From: Stappia stellulata DSM 5886
GTDB lineage: Bacteria; Pseudomonadota; Alphaproteobacteria; Rhizobiales; Stappiaceae
Reading direction: 5' to 3'
DNA: 64,000 nt
NCBI RefSeq assembly: GCF_000423705.1
Contig: NZ_AUIM01000010.1
Span: 372,001-436,000, forward strand
A program made the position numbers and the translations under genes. The notes beneath the pieces were generated by a model, which worked only from the letters and a program-made list of their open reading frames with translations, had not been told where the DNA came from and searched no databases. Each line of letters begins with the position of its first letter. The first letter of the stretch is position 1. Shown piece after piece: positions 9,058 through 17,718 of this stretch.

Positions 9058-9998
9058 GAGGCCGGGTTCCAGCACATGGCGAAATGTTCTTTCGTGCCGT
9101 CGCGCGGCGGCCTTTGACCGGCGCATTGCGGCAGCGCCTCGTGACAACGCTCGGCAAAGGCACAGCCGGGCGGTCGCGCACCGGGTTGCGGCACGGTGCC
9201 GGAAATGGCCGGAAGCATCGCGCCCGGCGCGTTGGCGGCTGGAATCGTGCGCAGCAGCGCCTCAGTATAGCGGTGACGCGGGGTGCGGAACACATCCGCC
9301 ACCGGCCCCTGCTCGACAATACGTCCGGCATACATCACCGCCACCGTGTCGCAGGTCTCCGCAACGACGCCGAGATCGTGAGTCACCAGGATGCAGGCCA
9401 TGCCGAAGCGCGCGCGCATCTCGCCGATCAGGTCGAGGATCTGTGCCTGGATCGTCACGTCGAGTGCGGTCGTCGGTTCGTCCGCAATCAGCAGCGCCGG
9501 TTCGCAGGCGAGCGCCATGGCGATCATCACCCTTTGCCGTTGCCCGCCCGAGAGCTGATGCGGATACCTGCGCCGCTGCTCCGGCCCGTTCGGCAGGCCG
9601 ACCAGCGCCAGCAGCCGGTCGACCTCGCTCGCCTGTCGCGCGCCGTGCAGGTCGCGGTGAAGCGCAAGGCCCTCGCCGATCTGGTCGGCAAGCGTCATCA
9701 CGGGATTGAGCGAGGTCATCGGTTCCTGGAAGATCATCGAAATGTCGTTGCCGCGCACCGTATTCATCTCGTCGTCGTCAAGGCTGGCGATATCGCGGCC
9801 GTTGAAGAGGATCCGCCCCTGCGTCACGCGCACGGCCTGGCGCGGCAAAAGCCCCAGAACCGACAGCGCGGTGATCGTCTTGCCGCAACCCGATTCCCCG
9901 ACAAGGCCCAGCATCTCGCCTGCATCGACCGCAAGGTCGATGCCGTCGACCAGCACGCCGGAGCCGGCCTCCAGACACAGATCCTCGATCCTCAGCAC
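9054..9998 (-). CDS. Oligopeptide/dipeptide ABC transporter ATPase (DppD/OppD type), GTG start
   Basis: Encodes 314 residues from the GTG at 9998, which is preceded by GGGGAG about seven bases upstream. The open frame continues far upstream, but that stretch is not protein-like and there is no better ATG. Walker A is [13 protein letters not shown], the signature is [14 protein letters not shown], Walker B is [12 protein letters not shown], followed by the C-terminal peptide-transporter extension (GCAFAERC). It pairs with the ATPase at 8062-9057. The divergent 277-bp gap to the binding-protein gene should carry both promoters. Confidence 0.87.
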   Translation of the reverse strand: MLRIEDLCLEAGSGVLVDGIDLAVDAGEMLGLVGESGCGKTITALSVLGLLPRQAVRVTQGRILFNGRDIASLDDDEMNTVRGNDISMIFQEPMTSLNPVMTLADQIGEGLALHRDLHGARQASEVDRLLALVGLPNGPEQRRRYPHQLSGGQRQRVMIAMALACEPALLIADEPTTALDVTIQAQILDLIGEMRARFGMACILVTHDLGVVAETCDTVAVMYAGRIVEQGPVADVFRTPRHRYTEALLRTIPAANAPGAMLPAISGTVPQPGARPPGCAFAERCHEALPQCAGQRPPRDGTKEHFAMCWNPAS

Positions 9999-10172
9999 GC
10001 ACGCGCTCCCCGGGACCGGAGGTCCGGCGACCCCGCCTGCGCCACAGCCAGAACAGGCGAAAAAAGACCCTGCAACCAGAGTATCACGCCTCGCGATTTT
10101 GTCTGATAGGATCGGGATCGCATGTGTGCCGCCACGCCGGACTCGTCCTTTACTGGTACCGTTGAAACCGCG

Positions 10173-10189
10173 ACCATCTTGTAAATGGT
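10173..10189. promoter_or_regulatory. Inverted repeat in the divergent ABC transporter promoter region
   Basis: ACCAT-N7-ATGGT lies between the divergent ATPase and binding-protein genes, about 85 bp upstream of the latter. The surrounding segment (10140-10250) is less GC-rich than its neighbours, as expected for a promoter. No regulator can be assigned. Confidence 0.3.
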
Positions 10190-10275
10190 ATTTAGGTGGA
10201 CTAGCATAACAGCCTAAGCTCGACACCGGCAAGGCGGGCACGTCAGAATTGTTTCCAAAGGGGAGTTTGGGGTTC

Positions 10276-11784
10276 ATGGACAGTCTGCGCAAATCCTTCA
10301 TTGCATCCAGCGCCGCGCTCGCGTTCGGCCTTTCCGTTGCCGCCCAAGCGGCGCCGCTCGAGGTGGCGGTCGACAGCTCCCCTTCGGGTCTCGATCCGCA
10401 TATCGTCACCGCCTTCTCCTCGTTCCAGATCATCGACGGAACGATCTACGAGGGACTGACCGCGCTCGACGCGGATCTGAACATCGTTCCCGGCCTTGCC
10501 AGCGCCTGGGAGATTTCCGAAGACAAGACCACCTATACCTTCACCCTGCGCGAGGGCGTGACGTTCCACAGCGGCGGCAAGATGACCTCCGCCGACGTGG
10601 CCGCCAGCCTCAAGCGCGTGCTGGACGAAGCAACCGGCTCGCCGCTCGCCAGCCGGCTCGCGGCGGTCGACAGCATCGAAACGCCGGACGAGAACACCGT
10701 CGTGGTCAAGCTGAAGGCCCCCTCCGCGCCGCTGCTGTCGTCGCTGACGACAATTGCCGTCGTCCCGGCGAAGTACGCCGGCGACACGGACACGCTGCAA
10801 CGGGCGCCCGACGGAACCGGTGCGTTCAAGTTCGTCGAGTGGCAGCCGAATGTCGCCATTCGCCTGGAGGCGAACGACGGCTACTGGCAGGACGGCCTTC
10901 CCAAGCTCGAGGGCGTCAATTTCAACATCGTGCCGGAAGCCGCGACCCGGCAGGTCGGCCTGACCAGCGGGCAGTACCACATGCTGCCCAACACCGACGC
11001 GGTGACGGCCCTGCAGATGCGGGCACAGCCGAACATCAAGCTGCAGGACACGCTGGAGCTTGCCTATTCGCTTGCCGGGCTGAATGTCACACGACCGCCG
11101 CTCGACAATCCGAAGGTGCGCGAGGCCCTGAACTACGCAATCGACCGCAACGATCTGGTACAGGCGGCGCTTTTCGGCGCGGGCGTGCCGGGCGGTCCGC
11201 TGTCGCCGGCGCTCAAGGGGTTCGCGACGCCGACCGACGAGCTTGCCTGTTTCACCCCCGATCCGGAAAAAGCCAAGGCGCTCATTGCCGAAGCCGGCGT
11301 GACCACCCCGATCGAACTTGAACTTCTGGTCCTGCCGCGCGACGACACCAAGGCGATGGCCCAGGTTATCCAGCAGCAGCTGGCCGCGATCGGCGTCAAG
11401 CTGACACTGGACATTCCCGAGATCGGCCAGTTCGTTCAGGACTGGCGCAACTCGGAGTTCGACATGTTCGTGTCCCTGAATTCGGGAACGATCGAGCCGG
11501 ACGACTATTTCTACCGGACGTTCCGCACCGGCGGCTCGACCAATGTGTTCAAATACGCCAACGCGGAACTCGACGCGCTGCTGGATGCGGGACGCGAGGA
11601 AACCGACGTCGACGGCCGCCGCGAGATCTATGCCAAGGTGCAGGAAACGCTCGCCTGCGACGGGCCGGTGCTGTTCCTCGCCTACGGCCAGCTCTTCACC
11701 GCAATGCGCGAAGCCGTCGACGGCTTCACGATCTACCCCAACCGCTCGCTTGGATCGCTGAAGTCCGTCACGCTCGACAACTGA
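10276..11784 (+). CDS. ABC transporter periplasmic peptide-binding protein (DppA/OppA family)
   Basis: Encodes 502 residues of the SBP_bac_5 family. A Sec signal peptide (MDSLRKSF..., cleavage probably after AAQA near 25) is followed by the family opening DSSPSGLDPHIV and by the motif YTFTLREGVTFHSGG. Binding proteins of this class take up di- and oligopeptides, nickel, or murein peptides. The start at 10276 is chosen because the signal peptide begins there and GGGGAG lies upstream; an ATG nine codons earlier is less likely. It is followed by a stem-loop (11802-11838) and the permease genes. The neighbouring murein-recycling genes make muropeptides a plausible but unproven ligand. Confidence 0.87.
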   Translation: MDSLRKSFIASSAALAFGLSVAAQAAPLEVAVDSSPSGLDPHIVTAFSSFQIIDGTIYEGLTALDADLNIVPGLASAWEISEDKTTYTFTLREGVTFHSGGKMTSADVAASLKRVLDEATGSPLASRLAAVDSIETPDENTVVVKLKAPSAPLLSSLTTIAVVPAKYAGDTDTLQRAPDGTGAFKFVEWQPNVAIRLEANDGYWQDGLPKLEGVNFNIVPEAATRQVGLTSGQYHMLPNTDAVTALQMRAQPNIKLQDTLELAYSLAGLNVTRPPLDNPKVREALNYAIDRNDLVQAALFGAGVPGGPLSPALKGFATPTDELACFTPDPEKAKALIAEAGVTTPIELELLVLPRDDTKAMAQVIQQQLAAIGVKLTLDIPEIGQFVQDWRNSEFDMFVSLNSGTIEPDDYFYRTFRTGGSTNVFKYANAELDALLDAGREETDVDGRREIYAKVQETLACDGPVLFLAYGQLFTAMREAVDGFTIYPNRSLGSLKSVTLDN

Positions 11785-11801
11785 ACGCGAAACACCCCAT
11801 G

Positions 11802-11838
11802 CCCCGACCCCACGCCCGTATCCGGTGAGGGGCCGGGG
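11802..11838 (+). terminator. Stem-loop between binding-protein and permease genes
   Basis: CCCCGACCCC (11802-11811) can pair with GGGGCCGGGG (11829-11838) with one mismatch, leaving a 17-nt loop. No U-run follows, so it is more likely a 3' mRNA stabiliser or partial attenuator than a full terminator. Confidence 0.5.
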
Positions 11839-11864
11839 TTGCGGGCCGAACGGATTGGCCGACC

Positions 11865-12818
11865 ATGTTTTTCCTGAAACGGCTTCGCGGACGCCTCATC
11901 GATCTCGCCTTTGTCATCGCCGGCGTTTCGGTGCTGGTCTTCGGCTTCATCCGGATGATCCCGGGCGACGCGGTGGCGATCATGCTGGGCGCGAACGCGG
12001 AGGTGACGCCGGAACGCATCGCCGCGGTGCGCAGCCGTCTCGGTCTCGACCTGCCGGTTCACGAGCAGTACTTCACCTGGCTGTCCGACGTGCTGCGCGG
12101 CGACTTCGGCGTCTCGATCTGGACCGGCAAGCCGGTGATCGACGAAATCGCCGCCCACGTCTGGCCAACGCTGCAACTCACGCTGCTGGCGCTTGCCACC
12201 GCCGTGATCCTGGCCATTCCGCTCGGCATCCTGATGGCCCGGCTGCGCGGACGCCGCGGCGAGGCTCTGGTGCAGGCCGGCTCCGTGATCGGTCTCACCG
12301 TTCCGCCCTTCTGGCTCGGCATCATCATGATCCTCGTGCTGTCGGCGCTGGCGCCGAACGTGCAGATGCTCGGCTATGTTCCCTTCTCCCAGGACCCGCT
12401 CGGCAATCTGGCGCGAATGATCCTGCCCGCCTTCGCGCTCAGCCTGCCGATCATGGCCAATCTCGCCCGGCTGCTGCGCTCCACGCTGCTGGAGGCGATG
12501 CAGCAGGACTACATCCGCACCGCACGGGCCAAGGGCGTGCCGGCGCGCCGGGTGCTTTACCGCCATGCCCTGCGCAACGCGCTCATCCCCTTCATCACCA
12601 GCGTCGGGATCATGGCCGGCTACCTGCTCGGCGGCGCCATCGTGATCGAGCAGGTCTTCGCCATCCCCGGCCTCGGCCGGCTGATCCTCGGCGCCATCGC
12701 GGAACGCAACTATCCGCTGATCCAGGCGACCATCCTGCTGGTGACCTGCAGCTTCGTCTTCGTCAATTTCGCCGTCGACATCGTCTACGCCCTCATCGAC
12801 CCGAGGATTTCGGAATGA
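11865..12818 (+). CDS. ABC transporter permease (DppB/OppB type)
   Basis: Encodes 317 residues with the six-helix BPD_transp_1 layout. A first helix at about 10-30 (LAFVIAGVSVLVFGFI) is followed by a periplasmic loop, then five further helices. The EAA loop for ATPase contact is visible as RTARAKGVPARRVLYRHALRN cut across about 220-240. It forms the inner-membrane channel with the next gene, which overlaps it by 4 bp (ATGA). Confidence 0.9.
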   Translation: MFFLKRLRGRLIDLAFVIAGVSVLVFGFIRMIPGDAVAIMLGANAEVTPERIAAVRSRLGLDLPVHEQYFTWLSDVLRGDFGVSIWTGKPVIDEIAAHVWPTLQLTLLALATAVILAIPLGILMARLRGRRGEALVQAGSVIGLTVPPFWLGIIMILVLSALAPNVQMLGYVPFSQDPLGNLARMILPAFALSLPIMANLARLLRSTLLEAMQQDYIRTARAKGVPARRVLYRHALRNALIPFITSVGIMAGYLLGGAIVIEQVFAIPGLGRLILGAIAERNYPLIQATILLVTCSFVFVNFAVDIVYALIDPRISE

Positions 12819-13678
12819 GCGCCCCCGCCGCCGACACCACTGCCAAAGCAGTGCGAAAACGCCGTCGCCCCGCGCTTTCGCTCTACTGCGTGGCGTTGAC
12901 GATGATCGTGGTGCTCGTGCTTGCCGCGCTCGCCGCACCGCTGATCGCGCCTTACGACCCGCTCGCCCAGGACATCCTGCAACGCCTGAAGGGGCCGTCC
13001 GGCGCACATTGGCTCGGCACTGACCAGCTGGGCCGCGATGTTCTCTCGCGCATTATCTACGGATTGCGCTCCTCGCTTGCGATCTCGGTCAGCGCCGTCT
13101 TTGTCGCCTTTCTCGGCGGCAGCATGCTCGGTCTCGTCGCCGCCTATTACCGGGGCTGGGCGGAGCGCATCATCATGCGGCTGATGGATGTGCTCTTCGC
13201 CTTTCCGGTGATGCTGCTCGCCATCGGCGTCATCGCGATGATGGGGCCTGGCGCCGTGCCGACGGCAACCGCAATCGCCATCGTCTACACGCCGATCTTC
13301 GCCCGGCTGCTGCGCGGACCGGCCCTCGTCGTCGCGGAGAGCGACTACGTGCTGAGCGCGCGCTCCATCGGCGCATCGGACCTGCGCATCATCCTGCACC
13401 ATATCCTGCCGAACCTGGTCAGCGTCATTCTGGTGCAGTTCAGCCTGCTGCTGTCCTCGGCGATCCTGGTGGAGGCCTCGCTGTCGTTCCTGGGCCTTGG
13501 CACCCAGCCGCCGACGCCCTCGCTCGGCATGATGCTGTCGGAGGGCCGCAACTTCCTGTTCCTTGCCCCCTGGGCTGCGATCTTTTCCGGCGTGGCGATC
13601 CTGATCGTCGCCTTCGCGCTGAACCTCTTCGGCGATGCGCTGCGCGACGACCTCGACCCGAGGCTGCGCCAGTCCTGA
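12815..13678 (+). CDS. ABC transporter permease (DppC/OppC type)
   Basis: Encodes 287 residues. An N-terminal basic cytoplasmic tail precedes the first helix (about 24-45), then GTDQLGRDVLSRIIYG, a hallmark of DppC proteins, and the BPD_transp_1 domain with an EAA loop (ARSIGASDLRIILHHILPN). It is coupled to the upstream permease by a 4-bp overlap. The open frame continues upstream through the DppB gene, but that part is a wrong-frame reading; the start is ATG 12815. A small ubiquitin-like gene follows 57 bp downstream on the same strand. Confidence 0.9.
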   Translation: MSAPAADTTAKAVRKRRRPALSLYCVALTMIVVLVLAALAAPLIAPYDPLAQDILQRLKGPSGAHWLGTDQLGRDVLSRIIYGLRSSLAISVSAVFVAFLGGSMLGLVAAYYRGWAERIIMRLMDVLFAFPVMLLAIGVIAMMGPGAVPTATAIAIVYTPIFARLLRGPALVVAESDYVLSARSIGASDLRIILHHILPNLVSVILVQFSLLLSSAILVEASLSFLGLGTQPPTPSLGMMLSEGRNFLFLAPWAAIFSGVAILIVAFALNLFGDALRDDLDPRLRQS

Positions 13679-13735
13679 CCCAAAGCCACCGCCCCGCCAG
13701 TCTCAGACGGAGCGGTCAAAGAGGGAGAGCCCGCG

Positions 13736-13972
13736 ATGGACGACAGACTGGAAATCACCATCAACCGCCGCCGCTTCGACCGCGACGCCGGCGTCGCGCC
13801 GACCATGTCGGCCGACGACCTGGCAACACTGGCCGGCATTCCGGCGGAAAACGCCATCGTCGAGCGGGAAACCGGGCCGCGCACCTATGAGGCGCTGGCG
13901 CGGGACGCCTCGCTTCCCATGCGCTCGGGCATGCATTTCCTCGTGACCCGCAAGTTCGTGATGGGCGGCTAG
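13736..13972 (+). CDS. Small ubiquitin-like protein with C-terminal Gly-Gly
   Basis: Encodes 78 residues ending in KFVMGG with the stop directly after the diglycine, as in mature ubiquitin-like and sulfur-carrier proteins. The length and pattern (EITINRRRF strand at the start, an acidic helix region SADDLATLAGI, then MHFLVTRKFVMGG as the last strand and tail) fit a beta-grasp fold like that of the prokaryotic multi-ubiquitin and ThiS/MoaD groups. GGGAGAG lies upstream of the ATG. It is followed 34 bp later by an E1-like gene on the same strand, the arrangement expected for an activating enzyme and its modifier. The function is unknown, and similarity to any named family is only structural in kind. 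Confidence 0.7.
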   Translation: MDDRLEITINRRRFDRDAGVAPTMSADDLATLAGIPAENAIVERETGPRTYEALARDASLPMRSGMHFLVTRKFVMGG

Positions 13973-14006
13973 CCCCGCGCTTGCCGCAGCCGCACAGGAG
14001 GCCCGG

Positions 14007-15371
14007 ATGGACGCGCGCGACGAAATCGCAAAGACCCTGCTGAGACTTGGCAAAACCGAATTCGACATGCTGCGCGCCGACGCGTTGCCCGGCTCGCCTG
14101 CGCAAGACTGGACCGCAACGCTTGCCGTGACGCACACGCCAGACTCCACCGTGTGGACCGTGCGCCCGTTCCATCTCGCCCTGCCGGCGGGGGCGAGCGG
14201 CGTTTGGGCCCAAATCAGGGCGCTGGCGATTGACGGGGAAACGGCCTTTCACGCCGCCCTCGACGAGTGGGCCGATGCTCCGGTGCCGGACGAAGCCGGC
14301 GAAGGGCCTGAAGTGCGCCTCCTCATCGGCATCGCGCCGCAGGGGCCGCCGGAGATCGCCGCGCGCTGGCGCAGGGCCGACGGCTGGTGCGAGATCGACC
14401 GCATGTTCCTCGAGGGCCAGCCCGGCTCGCGCCTTTGGAGCGACGGCACACCGCCGGCGGCGGACCCGCTGCCGCCCGAGCGGGTCGCGCGCTTCACCAG
14501 TTCCTTCGGCGTCGAGGCCTATCAGCGCCTGAGGCGCGCGACCGCCGTCGTGATCGGGGCCGGGGGCACCGGCTCCGTGGCAATCCCAATGCTTGCGCGC
14601 GCGGGCGTCGGCAAGATCGTCATCGTCGATTCCGATGTGATCAGCCCGTCGAACCTGGAGCGCACCCATGCCAGTTTTCCAGAACACATCGAGACGCCGA
14701 CGCTGAAGGCGACGCTCGCGCGCGACCATGTGCGCAGCATCGATCCGGACATCGAGGTGATCGCCTTCGACGGACGCCTGCCGCAACGCGCCATCGTGGA
14801 GGAAGTCGCGCAGGCGGATGTGCTGCTGGGGTGCACCGACCAGCACACCAGCCGGCTCGTGCTCAGCGACATGGCGCGGCGCTATCTGGTGCCGGCCATC
14901 GATTGCGGCGGGTTGATCGAAGGAGCGAACGGACTGGTCACCGGGCAGATCATCCAGCTCGTGCTGTTTCGCCCCCACGACCCCTGCCCGCGTTGCCGCG
15001 GCATGGTGGACGATGTGCGCATGCGCCAGGAGCTGATGTCGCCTGAGGAACGCCAGGCGCTGATCGATGCCGCCGGCGATCAGGCGCCGCCACCGGAAGC
15101 GCATGAAGTCCCGCAGATCGACACGGTCGGCTATATCACCACCACCAGCGGCACTCTGGCGGCGGGCTACGCCATCGGCTGGCTGACCGGGCGGTTCGAC
15201 CCGCCATTCGAGCGCATGCAGATGAACCTCATCGCCGACTGTCTGGACGTGACCGACCGGCCGCAGCCGGTGGACGAGGCCTGCACCTGTCAGGACGAAC
15301 GCGGGCTCGGCGACGCGGGCGCGCTTCCCTTCGACATTCCTTCGCATTGGGGAGCGGCGAAGCGCCTGTGA
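14007..15371 (+). CDS. E1-like adenylyltransferase (ThiF/HesA fold) with an extra N-terminal domain
   Basis: Encodes 454 residues. The C-terminal two thirds is an E1/ThiF domain: nucleotide loop GAGGTG (184-189), VDSD (207-210), SNLER (215-219), K234 and C276-T-D278. CPRC (327-330) with a later CTC (about 428-430) probably holds zinc. It should adenylate the C-terminal glycine of the partner encoded just upstream. Residues 1-165 form a separate domain that I do not recognise; a degenerate JAB/MPN domain is possible, but no HxH...D metal motif is visible. AGGAGG precedes the ATG. No E2-like or separate JAB peptidase gene is adjacent, so sulfur transfer and protein conjugation are both open. 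Confidence 0.8.
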   Translation: MDARDEIAKTLLRLGKTEFDMLRADALPGSPAQDWTATLAVTHTPDSTVWTVRPFHLALPAGASGVWAQIRALAIDGETAFHAALDEWADAPVPDEAGEGPEVRLLIGIAPQGPPEIAARWRRADGWCEIDRMFLEGQPGSRLWSDGTPPAADPLPPERVARFTSSFGVEAYQRLRRATAVVIGAGGTGSVAIPMLARAGVGKIVIVDSDVISPSNLERTHASFPEHIETPTLKATLARDHVRSIDPDIEVIAFDGRLPQRAIVEEVAQADVLLGCTDQHTSRLVLSDMARRYLVPAIDCGGLIEGANGLVTGQIIQLVLFRPHDPCPRCRGMVDDVRMRQELMSPEERQALIDAAGDQAPPPEAHEVPQIDTVGYITTTSGTLAAGYAIGWLTGRFDPPFERMQMNLIADCLDVTDRPQPVDEACTCQDERGLGDAGALPFDIPSHWGAAKRL

Positions 15372-15383
15372 GCCTGCGCTCCG

Positions 15384-16391
15384 TCAGCCGGCCTCAAAGA
15401 ATGCCCGCAGATACGCAAGCGAGCGCGCCTGCGCCCGGTTGGCGCGATGGCTCTCCCCGGCGCCGGGCTCCACTTCCAGCACAAGACCGGTCGTCGCGTC
15501 GCGCCCCAGCGCGTCGGGAAACATCTCGAAGGGCAGATTGCCGGTGCCGACCTCAAGGCCTTCCGTGATCAACGCATCGAGCGGAATTTCGGGCGGGCAA
15601 TTGGCGGGATCGGGATAAAAGACGCTGTCGCTGACATGAAGCCACGGCATGTCGCCATCGACGAAATCGAACGGATGCAGCCGTTCGGCCCGCTCCAGAT
15701 CCTCCTCAAGCACGGCGCAAAAGCGCGGATCGTCTTTCGTGGCCGCGGCATGCGCGCGGCGCCAGTTGAACAGATTGGCCGACAGCGTCGCATGGGCTGT
15801 GTCGACGAAGGGAGCGACATTGGCCAGCCCCTCGCGGGCAACGAAGGCGCGGAACTCCGCGATCTCCCAGGGGAAGAAGTGATCCAGCGGGCCGGCGAGA
15901 TAGGACGTTCCGTCGCGCGGCAGCAACGAATAATGGCCGACGTTTTCCACCAAGAGCAGGATGTCGGGCGCAAGGCGCGCCAGACGCGCGATTTCCGCGT
16001 TGAACCCCGCAGTTGCCTCCTGCCGGTTCGTGCGCTGCGGCGCGCCCCCGTAGACAAGGCCCCAATAGCGATGAATCACGACCCGGCCGGCGCCAGCCTC
16101 TTCGGCGAAGCGCAGGGCCTCCTCGACCTGGTCGGCATCGAAAACCCGCTCCGTCACCCTGGCAACCTTTTGCAAGGGAACATGCACGGTGAGATCGAGC
16201 GGCCCGTGGGTCTGACGCAGCCCGTCGAGATTTTCCAGACACACGCGCCTCGTCGCTGCATCCTCCAGATCGCGCGGGCCGAATGTGTGCAATTCGAGCG
16301 CGACCGGCAGTCCGGCGGCCGTCAGCGCATTGGCCCGGTCGGCAAGCTGTGCCGCATCCATCACGGCGGCTTTCAGCGCGTATTGCGGCAT
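15384..16391 (-). CDS. TIM-barrel protein, xylose-isomerase-like / sugar phosphate isomerase-epimerase family
   Basis: Encodes 335 residues of the AP-endonuclease-2 / xylose-isomerase-like TIM-barrel type. Barrel strands with likely metal ligands are seen: VALELHTFG, LTVHVPLQ, VVIHRYWG, LLLVENVGHYS, PFVDTAHATLS, WLHVSDSV and GLVLEVEPG. The E and H residues at strand ends fit divalent-metal binding. The substrate is unknown; family members act on sugars, sugar phosphates and hydroxypyruvate. It is convergent with the E1-like gene (12-bp gap) and lies downstream of the class III CoA-transferase gene on the same strand, 72 bp apart. Confidence 0.65.
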   Translation of the reverse strand: MPQYALKAAVMDAAQLADRANALTAAGLPVALELHTFGPRDLEDAATRRVCLENLDGLRQTHGPLDLTVHVPLQKVARVTERVFDADQVEEALRFAEEAGAGRVVIHRYWGLVYGGAPQRTNRQEATAGFNAEIARLARLAPDILLLVENVGHYSLLPRDGTSYLAGPLDHFFPWEIAEFRAFVAREGLANVAPFVDTAHATLSANLFNWRRAHAAATKDDPRFCAVLEEDLERAERLHPFDFVDGDMPWLHVSDSVFYPDPANCPPEIPLDALITEGLEVGTGNLPFEMFPDALGRDATTGLVLEVEPGAGESHRANRAQARSLAYLRAFFEAG

Positions 16392-16463
16392 GGGGGCGGG
16401 TCTCCGGCACTGGGCGTCTTCGACAGGTAGACGCTCATCAGTCTAGCCTGCGCGGCGATCGGA

Positions 16464-17675
16464 CTACAGGCATCCCGTCGCGTCGATTGCCTCGTATTCG
16501 GCGTCGTCCACGCCAAGCCAGTCGCGCAGGACCTCGCGCGTATGAGCGCCCAACGCCGGCGGACCGCGATGCACGCCCGGCGGCGTCGCCGACATCTTGA
16601 TCGCGGAAGCCGGCACGGGAACGGTGCCGCCAGCGGGATGCGGCACATCGACAATCTGTCCGCGATGGGCGAGATGCGGATTTTCCACGACATCGGCGAT
16701 GCTTGCCACCGGCTCGCAAGGAACGCCGACCGCATGCAGCGCGGTCAGGATTTCCTCCGCGTCATGCTCCAGCCCCCAGGCATCGATGATCCCCTCCAGG
16801 GCTTCCGCATTCGCGTTTCGGACAAAGAAGGTGACAAACCGTTCGTCCTTTGCCAGCTCGGGCATGCCCATCGCCTCGCAGAAGCGGACGAAGTGATGAT
16901 CGTTGCCGGCAACGACGTAGACCCATTTGTCATCCCGGCTCTTGAAGCAATGCGACGGCGAGAGATAGCGGTCGCGGTTGCCAAGACGCGACGGCTCGAC
17001 GCCGAGGAGCTTCGATTCCCCGACGGCCGTTGTCAGCATCGACAAGGCGCTGTCCATCAGCGTGGCCTCGACGACCTGGCCCTTGCCGGTTTCCTGACGC
17101 GCCTGCAGGGCCGCGAGCGCCGCGATGCTGGCATAGAGCGCGGTGGAATAATCGCTGACGAAGACACCCGCCATCGTCGGCGGACCATCCGCCTGACCGG
17201 TCAGCGTCATGATCCCGCTGTGCGCCTGGGCCGCGCCGTCGAAACAGGGATGAGAGGCCATCGGCCCGTCCTGACCGAAGCCGGAAACACGCACCAGGAT
17301 GAGACCGGGGTTTTCCGCCGACAGGACATCATAGCCGCAGCCCATCTTTTCCAGCGTCCCGGGTCGGAAATTCTCGACAAGGATATCCGCTTCCGCCGCA
17401 AGCCGGCGCAGCAGCGCCTGGCCATCGGGATTGCGGAAATCAAGCGTGAGACTGCGCTTGTTCCGGTTTGCCCCCATGAAGAACAGCGTTTCGCCATCCA
17501 CCATCTCGCCGATCCGTCGCCCTTCCTCGCCGCCGTCGGCACGTTCAATCTTGACCACGTCCGCGCCAAGATCCCCCAAGACCTGCCCGCAGAAAGGCCC
17601 CGCTATAAATCTTGAAAGATCAAGTACTCTTATATTTTTTAGAGATTTATTTTGCATATCCCTGTTTTCTTTCAT
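16464..17675 (-). CDS. Class III CoA transferase (CaiB/BaiF family)
   Basis: Encodes about 403 residues of the CoA-transferase III family. The opening IRVLDLSRFIAGPFCGQVLGD, the motif NRNKRSLTLDF, and the Asp nucleophile region with DGPPTMAGVFVSDY are typical; FIAGP is close to the usual LAGP signature. The family moves CoA between carboxylic acids through an aspartyl thioester. The start is uncertain: ATG 17675 (MKENRD) or ATG 17657 (MQNKSL), the latter with AGGG very close. It is divergent from the MoaD-like gene, and the intervening region is markedly AT-rich, so it probably holds both promoters. Confidence 0.85.
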   Translation of the reverse strand: MKENRDMQNKSLKNIRVLDLSRFIAGPFCGQVLGDLGADVVKIERADGGEEGRRIGEMVDGETLFFMGANRNKRSLTLDFRNPDGQALLRRLAAEADILVENFRPGTLEKMGCGYDVLSAENPGLILVRVSGFGQDGPMASHPCFDGAAQAHSGIMTLTGQADGPPTMAGVFVSDYSTALYASIAALAALQARQETGKGQVVEATLMDSALSMLTTAVGESKLLGVEPSRLGNRDRYLSPSHCFKSRDDKWVYVVAGNDHHFVRFCEAMGMPELAKDERFVTFFVRNANAEALEGIIDAWGLEHDAEEILTALHAVGVPCEPVASIADVVENPHLAHRGQIVDVPHPAGGTVPVPASAIKMSATPPGVHRGPPALGAHTREVLRDWLGVDDAEYEAIDATGCL

Positions 17676-17718
17676 CGGCCACTCAAGTACAATTCCTCTC
17701 AATTCAGGAGGATTTGCA
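17600..17718. promoter_or_regulatory. AT-rich divergent promoter region with a direct repeat
   Basis: The short gap between the CoA-transferase and MoaD-like genes, together with the first codons of the former, is strikingly AT-rich for this window (TTATATTTTTTAGAG near 17630). The octamer TCAAGTAC occurs twice here, near 17617 and 17693, flanking the probable divergent promoters. AGGAGG at 17706-17711 is the ribosome site of the MoaD-like gene. No regulator is assigned. Confidence 0.4.

Noticed and set aside
7063-9117. Very long plus-strand open frame spanning nagA and the ABC ATPase gene
   Set aside because: It runs out of frame through NagA and antisense to the ATPase, with no domain of its own. 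High GC content removes stop codons.
9998-10433. N-terminal extension of the DppD-type ATPase into the divergent promoter region
   Set aside because: The extra codons have no ABC-ATPase similarity and would cover the promoter. GTG 9998 has a ribosome site at the right distance and starts where family homology begins.
11825-13678. Apparent 617-residue fusion including the second permease
   Set aside because: Only the part from ATG 12815 is protein-like. The upstream half is a wrong-frame reading of the first permease gene, which ends with a normal ATGA overlap.
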